A stretch of 6,865 nt of DNA. Origin: Armatimonadota bacterium. GTDB taxonomy: Bacteria > Armatimonadota > Hebobacteria > CAIYQO01. Positions 1 through 5,695 of this stretch are shown here, piece after piece. The translations under genes were made by a program, and so were the position numbers. The notes beneath the pieces were generated by a model. That model saw nothing but the letters and a program-made list of their open reading frames with translations, made no database searches and was not told where the DNA came from. The stretch covers positions 1 to 6,865 of the forward strand of contig JAKIYB010000246.1 in NCBI GenBank assembly GCA_022708765.1. Reading direction: 5' to 3'. The first letter of the stretch is position 1, and each line of letters starts with the position of its first letter.

Positions 1-1519
1 TGAGGAAGGTATTCAGTACCTCTTGCTTCAGTCCGAGTATGCCGGCGGCCAGCGCGCGCTCCACGCGTGGGTCTTCCAGCGCCATGTAGGCGGTGGGGGC
101 GTTTACCACTCCACCCTGGCCCCAGTAGTGCAGGTAATAGTTGTCCAATCCGCCGCGCTGTATTTCCTCCAGTCCTGCCACGCGGGCCTTCAGCGCTTCG
201 TCGCGTACAATGGGATTGGCTTTTGCTTGCGCTTTAACACGCGGGAATTCCTCCGCGTTAAAGAGGAGGAACGGCGACTTGCGGTCAGGTTTCGCTGGGG
301 TGAAGTCAAAGTGATAATCCTTTACCTCGTCCAACGGGAATTCGCCATATTTTATCAGGCGCTTGCGGAAGGGATGCACCGGCTGGTCGGGCAGCATCAC
401 TTCCGCCGGGTCTACTGCCAGCGTCCACTCACGGTGCAGTGGTGACAGGTCTTCGCGAGCGTTTTCACTTTTACGGATGAGTGATACCAGCGGGAAGAGG
501 ACGTCCAACCGCCCACCTTTGCCGATGGTCACCGGCACACGATTGATGGCAAAGCCGTCCCAGCGATACGGTGACCAGCGTGAAGGGCGCAGCAACTGCA
601 CGCTGACCATGTATTCGCCGCCCAGATCCTGAGTGAAGCCGGCGGACTGGGCGCGGTCTTCTTCCCACCAGAAACTCCATGGCGAGAGGAGGAAGAGCGT
701 GCGTTCGCGTTCGCCCATCTCAAAATTGAATTTGTTGAGGAAGCGATTTTTTCCGCCGTTGACATTCTCGTAATACGTGTCGTACCAGAGCACCTGGTCG
801 GCTTCCAGCCCCGCGCGCATGTTTAGCCGGAAGGCGGTTTTTGGTGATACGATGGTGCTGTCTTCGGTGATGAGGAATACATCCTGTTGCCCGGCAAGCT
901 GTATTGTCATGCTGTAGGTGCGATCATCGTCAAGGGTGAAGGACTGACGCACCGTCACGCGCAGCGGTCCCTGTTCCAGCACCTCCGTCTTCGCGTCTTT
1001 CACTATCAGCGGGGCGCCGGTGTGGGCCCATTCGCCAGCGGTCAGTCCTGTCTTCGCACCACGTGAAAGAGAAGCCAGCGGCGGCGGCAGTTCGGTGAGC
1101 GGACAGGGGAGTGCTTTACCTGGCCATAGCGGCAGGCGTGCGCCCACACGGTCATTTTTCAACTCCCAGGCGTCAGCCGTTTTTGTCAACGCTATGTCAG
1201 TGGCAGGTGGTGTCTTCGGCATCCCCGGCTGAAGGATGAACTGCCGCGTTTCGAGCGCCTTTAGCGTCACTACCGTCCAGATGTTGCCCTTCACCCTCCC
1301 ATTTGCCCGCGTGACATCGGTGAACTGGCAGAGCAGCGGTGTTCCCGCAGAGTCTGTCAGATACATCTCCTTCGCTGTGGTCGCCACGTCGAAGGAGAAA
1401 TGCACCAGTTCATCGCTCCATGTCCGATTCAGGTATTCCTTCAGCGTGAAGGTTTGTAACGGCGCGGCGAAAGCGCTGATAGCGAAACAGGCCAGTACCA
1501 GGATAGTTAGAATTCGCAT
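1..1519 (-). CDS. Secreted heparinase II/III-like (alginate-lyase-superfamily) protein, 3' end beyond left edge
   Basis: The minus-strand frame from the ATG at 1519-1517 stays open for 506 codons and runs off the left edge without a stop, so this is the N-terminal part only. The protein starts with a classic export signal (MRILTILVLACFAISAFA, probable cleavage before APLQ), so it should act outside the cytoplasm. Cys11 gives a poor lipobox, so signal peptidase I is preferred. Residues ~20-400 look like beta-rich domains full of Trp, Tyr and Phe. At residues 418-436 the stretch LLFNAEEFPRVKAQAKANP resembles the segment that opens the alpha-toroid of heparinase II/III and related polysaccharide lyases (typically LLF..ed.prlra). 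The catalytic His/Tyr region would lie beyond the edge, so lyase activity is inferred. It is the last visible gene of the operon, 48 bases after the beta-helix gene. No strong Shine-Dalgarno is visible; GGTAAC lies just upstream. It could instead be an uncharacterised heparinase-like protein without lyase activity. Confidence 0.72.
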   Translation of the reverse strand, partial: MRILTILVLACFAISAFAAPLQTFTLKEYLNRTWSDELVHFSFDVATTAKEMYLTDSAGTPLLCQFTDVTRANGRVKGNIWTVVTLKALETRQFILQPGMPKTPPATDIALTKTADAWELKNDRVGARLPLWPGKALPCPLTELPPPLASLSRGAKTGLTAGEWAHTGAPLIVKDAKTEVLEQGPLRVTVRQSFTLDDDRTYSMTIQLAGQQDVFLITEDSTIVSPKTAFRLNMRAGLEADQVLWYDTYYENVNGGKNRFLNKFNFEMGERERTLFLLSPWSFWWEEDRAQSAGFTQDLGGEYMVSVQLLRPSRWSPYRWDGFAINRVPVTIGKGGRLDVLFPLVSLIRKSENAREDLSPLHREWTLAVDPAEVMLPDQPVHPFRKRLIKYGEFPLDEVKDYHFDFTPAKPDRKSPFLLFNAEEFPRVKAQAKANPIVRDEALKARVAGLEEIQRGGLDNYYLHYWGQGGVVNAPTAYMALEDPRVERALAAGILGLKQEVLNTFL

Positions 1520-1521
1520 AC

Positions 1522-1540
1522 TGTTACCGATGTGTTACCG
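1522..1540. repeat. Tandem 8-bp direct repeat just upstream of the lyase-like gene start
   Basis: On the plus strand TGTTACCG occurs at 1522-1529 and again at 1533-1540, an 11-base period or about one helical turn. On the coding (minus) strand this reads CGGTAACA-CAT-CGGTAACA and ends two bases before the ATG at 1519, overlapping the place where the ribosome binds. It could be a protein or RNA binding site acting on translation, or chance. Confidence 0.45.
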
Positions 1541-1556
1541 GGCGAGGATGCTCGCC
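1541..1556 (-). other. Short intergenic hairpin between beta-helix and lyase-like genes
   Basis: GGCGAG (1541-1546) and CTCGCC (1551-1556) form a perfect 6-bp GC-rich stem with a 4-base loop, in the 48-base gap between the stop at 1568 and the start at 1519. There is no following U-tract on the minus strand, so it is not a good intrinsic terminator. A processing site, mRNA stabiliser or weak attenuator affecting the last gene is possible. Confidence 0.4.
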
Positions 1557-1567
1557 AACCCAGGATT

Positions 1568-2653
1568 TTATCGTTGGTCTGATGCCCAGATCGCTTTGTC
1601 GCGATCTGTATAGAGATTGCCGACGTTGTCGGCGATGATGACGCCGTCGCGGTGCTCGCCGAGGTCGTGAACGAGCTCGGTAAGAGCGCCGATGTGGAGG
1701 GCGTTATCACGGATGATGGAGTTCAGCAGGCCGCGCAGCACCAGGCCGTATTCCGGCGAGTTTACGCCGCCTCCGTCATCCTGGCCCACACACATACTGT
1801 TGCCGGTGAAGACCAGACCGTGGCAGCCTTCCAGGCGGGCATGGCAGCTATCCAACGGCTCGGTCACCCATTCCGGCTTGCCGCTGCGATAGATGACGTT
1901 GCCGGTGACGGTAAAGCACATGCTGGGGGAGTCGCCGTTGGGACGCAAGCTGATGCCCGGTCCGCCGGAACGGTCAATGTAGTTGCCGGTGATGTTGTAA
2001 TGGCTGCCGCCAAGGATGCGGATGCCGCCGTTGTGGTTCCATTCGATGCGGTTGCCGGTCATGGTAATGGAGGCGTTGGCGGCGTCCGCCATGTAGCCCG
2101 CTCCGCCATTGCCGCTGAACCAGTTGTCGAGGATGAAAGCATCCCAGCCGCGCACATAGAGGCCGTTCCCCTTGTTGAAGATCACCTCGCATCCGCGCAT
2201 GCTGAAGCACCACACGGGGTCGAAGCGCACGCCGTCACCGGTGAAGTTGCTGATATGGCAGCGCTCGATACGCGGAGTGTCCTCTTCTTTCTTATCATCT
2301 TTAGGTCCCATATAGATGCCGTGGATGCCCGTCCCCAGGCCGCTGCCATGCAGAGTAAGGCCGTTTACGGTGGCGCCCACTGCGCCGGTGATATTGATAA
2401 GACACGCCGCCGCCGGGTTGTTTAGCTTAAGGATCGAGCCACCACCGGAGCGGTAACCCCAGGTGGCGTTGCCCACAATGCCGGTGTGCGGCGGCATCTG
2501 CAGTTCGCCCACCAGGAAGGTGCCGTCAGGTACATAGACGGTGCCGGTGGAGTTTCCGGCTTCCGCCAGCGCGGTGCGGAAGGCTGCGGTGTCGTCGGTC
2601 TGTCCGTCGCCTTTAGCGCCGAACGCGGTGACATCTAAACGATCAATGCTCAT
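1568..2653 (-). CDS. Right-handed parallel beta-helix protein, pectate-lyase-3 type
   Basis: This encodes 361 residues from the ATG at 2653, ending in TAA at 1570-1568. That start is chosen because AAAGGAG lies five bases upstream and because the family motif follows at once: VTAFGAKGDGQTDDTAAF at residues 8-25 is the hallmark N-terminus of the Pectate_lyase_3 domain. A longer start at 2710 would add 19 residues and overlap the upstream gene. Residues ~90-345 show beta-helix coils with a recurring TGN.I or DN.. turn (MTGNRI, ITGNYI, VTGNVI, FTGNSM, LDNWF, RDNAL, ADNVG). Four of these turns share the same DNA word, GTTGCCGGT on the plus strand, at 1799, 1898, 1982 and 2051. Related proteins bind or cleave polysaccharides as lyases, hydrolases or epimerases; no catalytic set is identified here. 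No signal peptide is visible, which is odd for a polysaccharide-acting beta-helix protein. It lies 23 bases after the URO-D-like gene and is probably translationally coupled to it. Confidence 0.85.
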   Translation of the reverse strand: MSIDRLDVTAFGAKGDGQTDDTAAFRTALAEAGNSTGTVYVPDGTFLVGELQMPPHTGIVGNATWGYRSGGGSILKLNNPAAACLINITGAVGATVNGLTLHGSGLGTGIHGIYMGPKDDKKEEDTPRIERCHISNFTGDGVRFDPVWCFSMRGCEVIFNKGNGLYVRGWDAFILDNWFSGNGGAGYMADAANASITMTGNRIEWNHNGGIRILGGSHYNITGNYIDRSGGPGISLRPNGDSPSMCFTVTGNVIYRSGKPEWVTEPLDSCHARLEGCHGLVFTGNSMCVGQDDGGGVNSPEYGLVLRGLLNSIIRDNALHIGALTELVHDLGEHRDGVIIADNVGNLYTDRDKAIWASDQR

Positions 2654-2658
2654 GAGAG

Positions 2659-2665
2659 CTCCTTT
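2659..2665 (-). promoter_or_regulatory. Strong Shine-Dalgarno fixing the beta-helix gene start
   Basis: The minus strand reads AAAGGAG-CTCTC-ATG, a near-ideal ribosome binding site five bases before the ATG at 2653. It decides this start over the upstream in-frame ATG at 2710. The AAGGA core can pair with TCCTT (minus strand, 2676-2672) across a 7-base loop, so the site may be partly masked until ribosomes finish the upstream gene, whose stop is at 2679-2677. Confidence 0.8.
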
Positions 2666-2676
2666 CACGGGAAGGA

Positions 2677-3768
2677 TTAGCCGCTGATCATGTCCGCAAT
2701 CAGGCGGCACAGGGAAATGTCCCCATCCGGTGGCACCTGGTCGGCGACGCCGATGATGAAGGGGGTTCCACTCCAGGCGTCGAGCAGGCGGTGGATGTGC
2801 ATTTCCATATCGGCGCGGGTATACGGCGGAGCGAACATGGCCCCCGGCACGCCGCCCCAGAGGATGAGGTGGTCACTGTCCGCCACCGCACGCATCTCCT
2901 CAAGGGAGACGTCACCCACCGGCTTCGGAGTGAGCGCCTCTACTCCGGTGAAGCCAATGGCCGCTAATTGCGGCAGCAGGCCGCGCACGGTACCGTCCAG
3001 ATGCACGACGGTCGCCACTCCGGCGGCATGTAGTTTTACCAGCCAGCGGCGGTGCATCGGTGCAAGCCATTCCGCATACAGGCTGCCGACGTTGTCGCTG
3101 GAAAGGTTGTCGGCGAAGTGCAGTAGCGGCGGGCCCAGCGCGCACACTGCGTCAATGATGGAATCCTCCTGCGCGGCCATCTCGGCGAAGAGATCGCGCA
3201 CGGCATCCTCATAATCATACAACAGGTAGGTGCCGTCTATCACGCCCGCCCACTCGTAGAGGAAAGAGGAGAGCGGTGAGCGCGGCATGCCCAGACTGGG
3301 TAAGCCGTCATACTCCGCCCACAATACCATCCGTTCGCGGTAATCATCCAGATTGCATGGAACCAGCGTTCGGTGCGCCATCAGATAGCGCAGCGCGTCC
3401 AGGTCAGCGGCCGTCTCGATGAAGTGTTTGGTGATACCGGTACTGCAGCTTTCCGCTGCCCAGACGCTCTCCTCGGCGATCTCGCCAAGGGGTGTACGGT
3501 AGCGCTGCGTGGTAACGCCGTTTATCGTCTCGCGGGAGTATTCTACAGTGTTATCAAAGACCGGTTCCGCGGTGAGAAACTTCGGATAATAGTAGTAGGG
3601 CATCAGCCCCAGCTTGCGGTGGCAGGCCAGATAACCTTCTTCGGTCTGCCAGGCGGGGTCAGCGGTGCCGTCGCATTCGCGCCCGGTCATCCAGTAGGTA
3701 ATATCACCATTCCAGACGATGCGGCCGCCCTCTTCGCCGCGCAGCAGCTTGAGAAATGATGCGAGCAT
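2677..3768 (-). CDS. Uroporphyrinogen-decarboxylase (URO-D) superfamily protein, non-haem paralogue
   Basis: This 363-residue protein fits the URO-D TIM-barrel superfamily, which includes HemE and the zinc-dependent corrinoid/CoM methyltransferases (MtaA, MtbA, CmuA). Evidence is the central HFADNLSSDNVGSLYAEWLAP block (residues 217-237, resembling the D.lgs..g..isPe pattern), VVHLDGT at 254-260 with the conserved His256 followed by GFTGVEALTPK, and the C-terminal GVADQVPPDGDI at 340-351. The HemE N-terminal motif (PVWxMRQAGRY) is absent, so it is not expected to make haem. The methyltransferase zinc motif HxC appears as H256-L-D258, and the distal Cys is not obvious near 340, so the classical zinc site is not intact. 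The start at 3768 follows GAGG with an 8-base spacer and lies 24 bases after the hydrolase stop. No signal peptide, so cytoplasmic. Many carbohydrate-degrading bacteria carry large sets of such paralogues with unknown substrates. A role in demethylating or modifying a sugar product is only a guess. Confidence 0.85.
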   Translation of the reverse strand: MLASFLKLLRGEEGGRIVWNGDITYWMTGRECDGTADPAWQTEEGYLACHRKLGLMPYYYYPKFLTAEPVFDNTVEYSRETINGVTTQRYRTPLGEIAEESVWAAESCSTGITKHFIETAADLDALRYLMAHRTLVPCNLDDYRERMVLWAEYDGLPSLGMPRSPLSSFLYEWAGVIDGTYLLYDYEDAVRDLFAEMAAQEDSIIDAVCALGPPLLHFADNLSSDNVGSLYAEWLAPMHRRWLVKLHAAGVATVVHLDGTVRGLLPQLAAIGFTGVEALTPKPVGDVSLEEMRAVADSDHLILWGGVPGAMFAPPYTRADMEMHIHRLLDAWSGTPFIIGVADQVPPDGDISLCRLIADMISG

Positions 3769-3775
3769 GGATGCT
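3765..3775 (-). repeat. 11-bp repeat shared by the starts of the URO-D-like and hydrolase genes (copy 1)
   Basis: The minus strand carries AGCATCCATGC spanning the ATG at 3768. The same 11 bases span the hydrolase ATG at 5541 (plus-strand 5538-5548). The Shine-Dalgarno lies just upstream: GAGG here, AGGAG there. It is probably a lineage-favoured translation-initiation context and supports both start choices. Confidence 0.5.
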
Positions 3776-3792
3776 ACCTCATCCTCTGTATT

Positions 3793-5541
3793 CTACTCAC
3801 CGGCGAGGGTTCCTGCGTGCGCGCCGGGCGGTAGCGCCTCTTCTTCGGCATACGGCGTGTCGCTCACCATACCCTGATCGGCTCCGGGCGGCAAGGTGGG
3901 CGCTTCGCCGCGCATTTTCGCCTCGTGGCGCGCCATATAAGCCCGCGATTCCGGCGCCACGCAGCGCCAGCCGTTCTGCAGATGCAGGAGATCGAGGAGC
4001 TCCTCGTATGCGGCGTCACAGCGGTCGCTCACTGCGTTATCATGAGTGAGCAGTTCCATGTCAATGAGCGCGCGCAGATAGAGGATGCGCCAGCGCCAGT
4101 TCCGGCGGGCGCGTTCGGGCAGGCGGGCGTCGGCTTCCTGCAGCAGTGTCCAAGCACGTTCAGCACGCTCCAGCGTCCACTCGGACCGCGGGTAGTTGGA
4201 TTCCAGCAGTGCGATGGCTTCGGCGACGCCCTCCATCACCTCCGGTGAGAACTCGTAGGCGATATATTCCCGCACTGTCTGCCAGGCTGGTGTCTCCTTG
4301 TCCCAGAAGAACCGGGCGAAGAGCACCTTGTTGATGTCTTCAAAATTACCCTCGGAGTAGGGCAGTCCGCCAGACATCAGGTGCTTCGACTGGTTCCAGA
4401 GCCGTTGGTAGCGCTCCGGCAGCGGGTTAGCGCCGTAGCCACCCCAGGGGAAGCGGCCCCACATGCTGATTTCCGCGAAGTTGATCATCGGCAGCCCGCC
4501 GGGGGCGCCGTGCTCCAGCGGCCACGCGGGGAAATCGTAGTGCGAGTCGGCCATGAGGTAGTCGGCCCAGCCGTCGTCCTCGCGCAGAGCCTGGTCCAGT
4601 CCTTCGAACTCGCCGTCGGGTGTCTCCAGCACGTCAAAGCACCAGGCGCCGAGGACGAATTGAGCGTCAGGATAGCGGGCGCGGGTGAGGCGGGCAAACT
4701 CTTTCGCGATTGTGACATAACCGCGCGCACCCCACGGCCAGCACTGGTCACAGCCGCAGCCGCCTGAATCGTAGGGGAAGGCCACTACATAGTCAACGCC
4801 AATGTCTTCGTAGCCCGCCAGGTAGTCATCCAGCATGCATGAGAGATACTGGAAGCCTTCCGGTATGCTGGGGCAGATGCGCGTGCCGGCATATCCCCGG
4901 CGCGGAGGACTGGTGTCCGGGAACTCGGGGGCGAGGAGCGACTCTGGCGCGGTGCAGAAGCCGATATTCGGTTCCTTCAGCAGTGCTACCTTCAAGCCGG
5001 CGCGTTTCGCCGCCCCCAGCAGCGCATGATTTTCCTTCCGGCGCGCAATCGCGTCCGGGGTTGTCGCGTTTTCATGCTGCGGCAGGTGGAAGGCGATGGT
5101 ATTGATTCCCCACAGGCCGAGGTCTTCCATGTACCGATACACCTCTTCATGCGGGGCCATCACGTACCAGTTGTTGTGCAGCGCGAAGTAGATGCCGCGC
5201 AATGCGCAGGAGGGCACAGAGACGCCGCGCCACGGGCCAGGGGTGAAAGAGCCCTCATCCAGGCGTGCATTGTGCAGCAGCTTGCCGATGCCGGCGAGTA
5301 GACCGAGGTAGTCGTTGCCGGCTATCCGCAGCCCGCCTGGAATATCTTCGATGCGGAAACCTTCTTCACCGATGCCCGGTTCCAGCGACAGTGTGACGGC
5401 CAACGTGGAACCGGTCGTCACTGCGGTCAGATCGGTGCCGCAGCGTTCCACAAGGTGGCGGCGGAAGATACCGGCGATAAATGGCGTCGTCTCATCGGCG
5501 CCAACGGGGAGGGATAGTTCAATACGGGTATATACGGGCAT
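3793..5541 (-). CDS. Putative glycoside hydrolase, GH20/GH67-like N-terminal domain plus TIM barrel
   Basis: This 582-residue protein starts at the ATG at 5541, five bases after AGGAG. Residues ~1-108 resemble the alpha/beta domain preceding GH20, GH67 and GH84 barrels: FRIEDIPGGLRIAGNDYLGL followed by LLAGIGKLLH is the usual pattern. From ~113 the barrel begins with LRGIYFALHNNWY, then LGLWGINTIAFHLPQ, AAKRAGLKVALLKE, VDYVVAFPYDSGGCGCDQC, QFVLGAWCFD, YLMADSHYDFPAW, and INFAEISMWGRFPWGGYG near 353-370. Acidic candidates include D258, D332, D336 and E357. The HxGGDE catalytic pair of GH20 is absent, so the exact family and substrate are unknown. C262, C264 and C267 form a CxCxxC cluster. Residues ~400-545 are largely helical, and the last ~36 form an acidic tail with LPPGA at 550 and again at 570. 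No signal peptide: it probably acts on imported oligosaccharides. First gene of the operon, with its own promoter at 5572-5600. Confidence 0.75.
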   Translation of the reverse strand: MPVYTRIELSLPVGADETTPFIAGIFRRHLVERCGTDLTAVTTGSTLAVTLSLEPGIGEEGFRIEDIPGGLRIAGNDYLGLLAGIGKLLHNARLDEGSFTPGPWRGVSVPSCALRGIYFALHNNWYVMAPHEEVYRYMEDLGLWGINTIAFHLPQHENATTPDAIARRKENHALLGAAKRAGLKVALLKEPNIGFCTAPESLLAPEFPDTSPPRRGYAGTRICPSIPEGFQYLSCMLDDYLAGYEDIGVDYVVAFPYDSGGCGCDQCWPWGARGYVTIAKEFARLTRARYPDAQFVLGAWCFDVLETPDGEFEGLDQALREDDGWADYLMADSHYDFPAWPLEHGAPGGLPMINFAEISMWGRFPWGGYGANPLPERYQRLWNQSKHLMSGGLPYSEGNFEDINKVLFARFFWDKETPAWQTVREYIAYEFSPEVMEGVAEAIALLESNYPRSEWTLERAERAWTLLQEADARLPERARRNWRWRILYLRALIDMELLTHDNAVSDRCDAAYEELLDLLHLQNGWRCVAPESRAYMARHEAKMRGEAPTLPPGADQGMVSDTPYAEEEALPPGAHAGTLAGE

Positions 5542-5551
5542 GGATGCTCCT
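5538..5551 (-). promoter_or_regulatory. Ribosome binding site and start of the hydrolase gene (11-bp repeat copy 2)
   Basis: The minus strand reads AGGAG-CATCC-ATG: the Shine-Dalgarno at 5551-5547 is five bases before the ATG at 5541. The block AGCATCCATGC (5548-5538) is identical to the start region of the next gene at 3775-3765. Confidence 0.75.
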
Positions 5552-5571
5552 GTAGAAACCGATCATGCCTT

Positions 5572-5600
5572 ATGCTATCGCGTTGGCAAGAGGGCGTCAA
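5572..5600 (-). promoter_or_regulatory. Sigma70-type promoter for the minus-strand operon
   Basis: On the minus strand TTGACG (5600-5595) is separated by exactly 17 bases from TAGCAT (5577-5572), matching the -35 consensus at 5 of 6 and the -10 at 4 of 6. Transcription would start near 5565, giving a ~24-base leader before the hydrolase ATG at 5541. An AT-rich stretch lies just upstream of the -35. There is no other obvious promoter for the four downstream-reading genes, which fits one operon. Confidence 0.65.
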
Positions 5601-5601
5601 T

Positions 5602-5617
5602 CTTTTAACGATTAAAG
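5602..5617. promoter_or_regulatory. Imperfect CG-centred palindrome, candidate operator
   Basis: CTTTTAACGATTAAAG is an imperfect palindrome centred on CG (6 of 8 base pairs match). It abuts the -35 box of the minus-strand promoter. CG-centred AT-rich palindromes of this size are typical of LacI-family operators in sugar-utilisation operons. No regulator gene is in the window, so the binding protein is unknown; it could also act as an UP-like AT-rich element. Confidence 0.4.
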
Positions 5618-5622
5618 TTGCG

Positions 5623-5649
5623 GCATTATCTCATCATTGACAATAATGC
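5623..5649. promoter_or_regulatory. 7-bp inverted repeat flanking the plus-strand -35 box
   Basis: GCATTAT (5623-5629) and ATAATGC (5643-5649) are perfect inverted repeats with 13 bases between, so the half-sites sit 20 bases or about two helical turns apart. The right half directly follows the -35 box TTGACA at 5637-5642. A smaller palindrome, ATTGACAAT (5636-5644), overlaps the same box. This geometry suits a dimeric repressor or activator controlling the aminotransferase gene and possibly both directions. Confidence 0.45.
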
Positions 5650-5665
5650 TGTGGAAAAGTAAGAT
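5637..5665 (+). promoter_or_regulatory. Sigma70-type promoter for the aminotransferase gene
   Basis: A perfect -35 TTGACA (5637-5642) is followed by a 17-base spacer and TAAGAT (5660-5665, 4 of 6 to consensus). The predicted start is near 5672, leaving a ~24-base leader before the ATG at 5696. The ribosome binding site in this leader is only a weak purine run (AGAAAGAAAC), in contrast to the strong sites of the minus-strand genes. Confidence 0.7.
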
Positions 5666-5695
5666 AACACACAATAACGCACAGAAAGAAACATC

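Noticed and set aside
23..445. Plus-strand open frame of 140 codons
   Set aside because: It is codon-aligned antiparallel to the exported lyase-like gene on the minus strand, has no family-like motif and no ribosome binding site; the minus frame is open for 506 codons with a signal peptide.
1541..1556. Intrinsic terminator between the beta-helix and lyase-like genes
   Set aside because: The 6-bp stem is followed by CGGTAACACAT on the minus strand, with no U-run, and another operon gene begins 22 bases later.
1799..2059. Four copies of GTTGCCGGT as a DNA repeat array or CRISPR-like element
   Set aside because: Spacings of 99, 84 and 69 bases are all multiples of three and in frame; they encode the Thr-Gly-Asn turn of successive beta-helix coils, so the repeat is at the protein level.
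1652..2425. Long plus-strand open frame (257 codons, Ala/Val-rich)
   Set aside because: Shadow of the beta-helix gene: its Ala/Val/Gly repeats mirror the ACCGGCAAC-type codons of the minus strand. The minus frame carries the FGAKGDGxTDDT motif and a strong ribosome binding site.
2690..3214. Plus-strand open frame of 174 codons
   Set aside because: Lies wholly antisense to the URO-D-like gene, is rich in Ser/Arg/Ala with no recognisable domain, and has no promoter or binding site.
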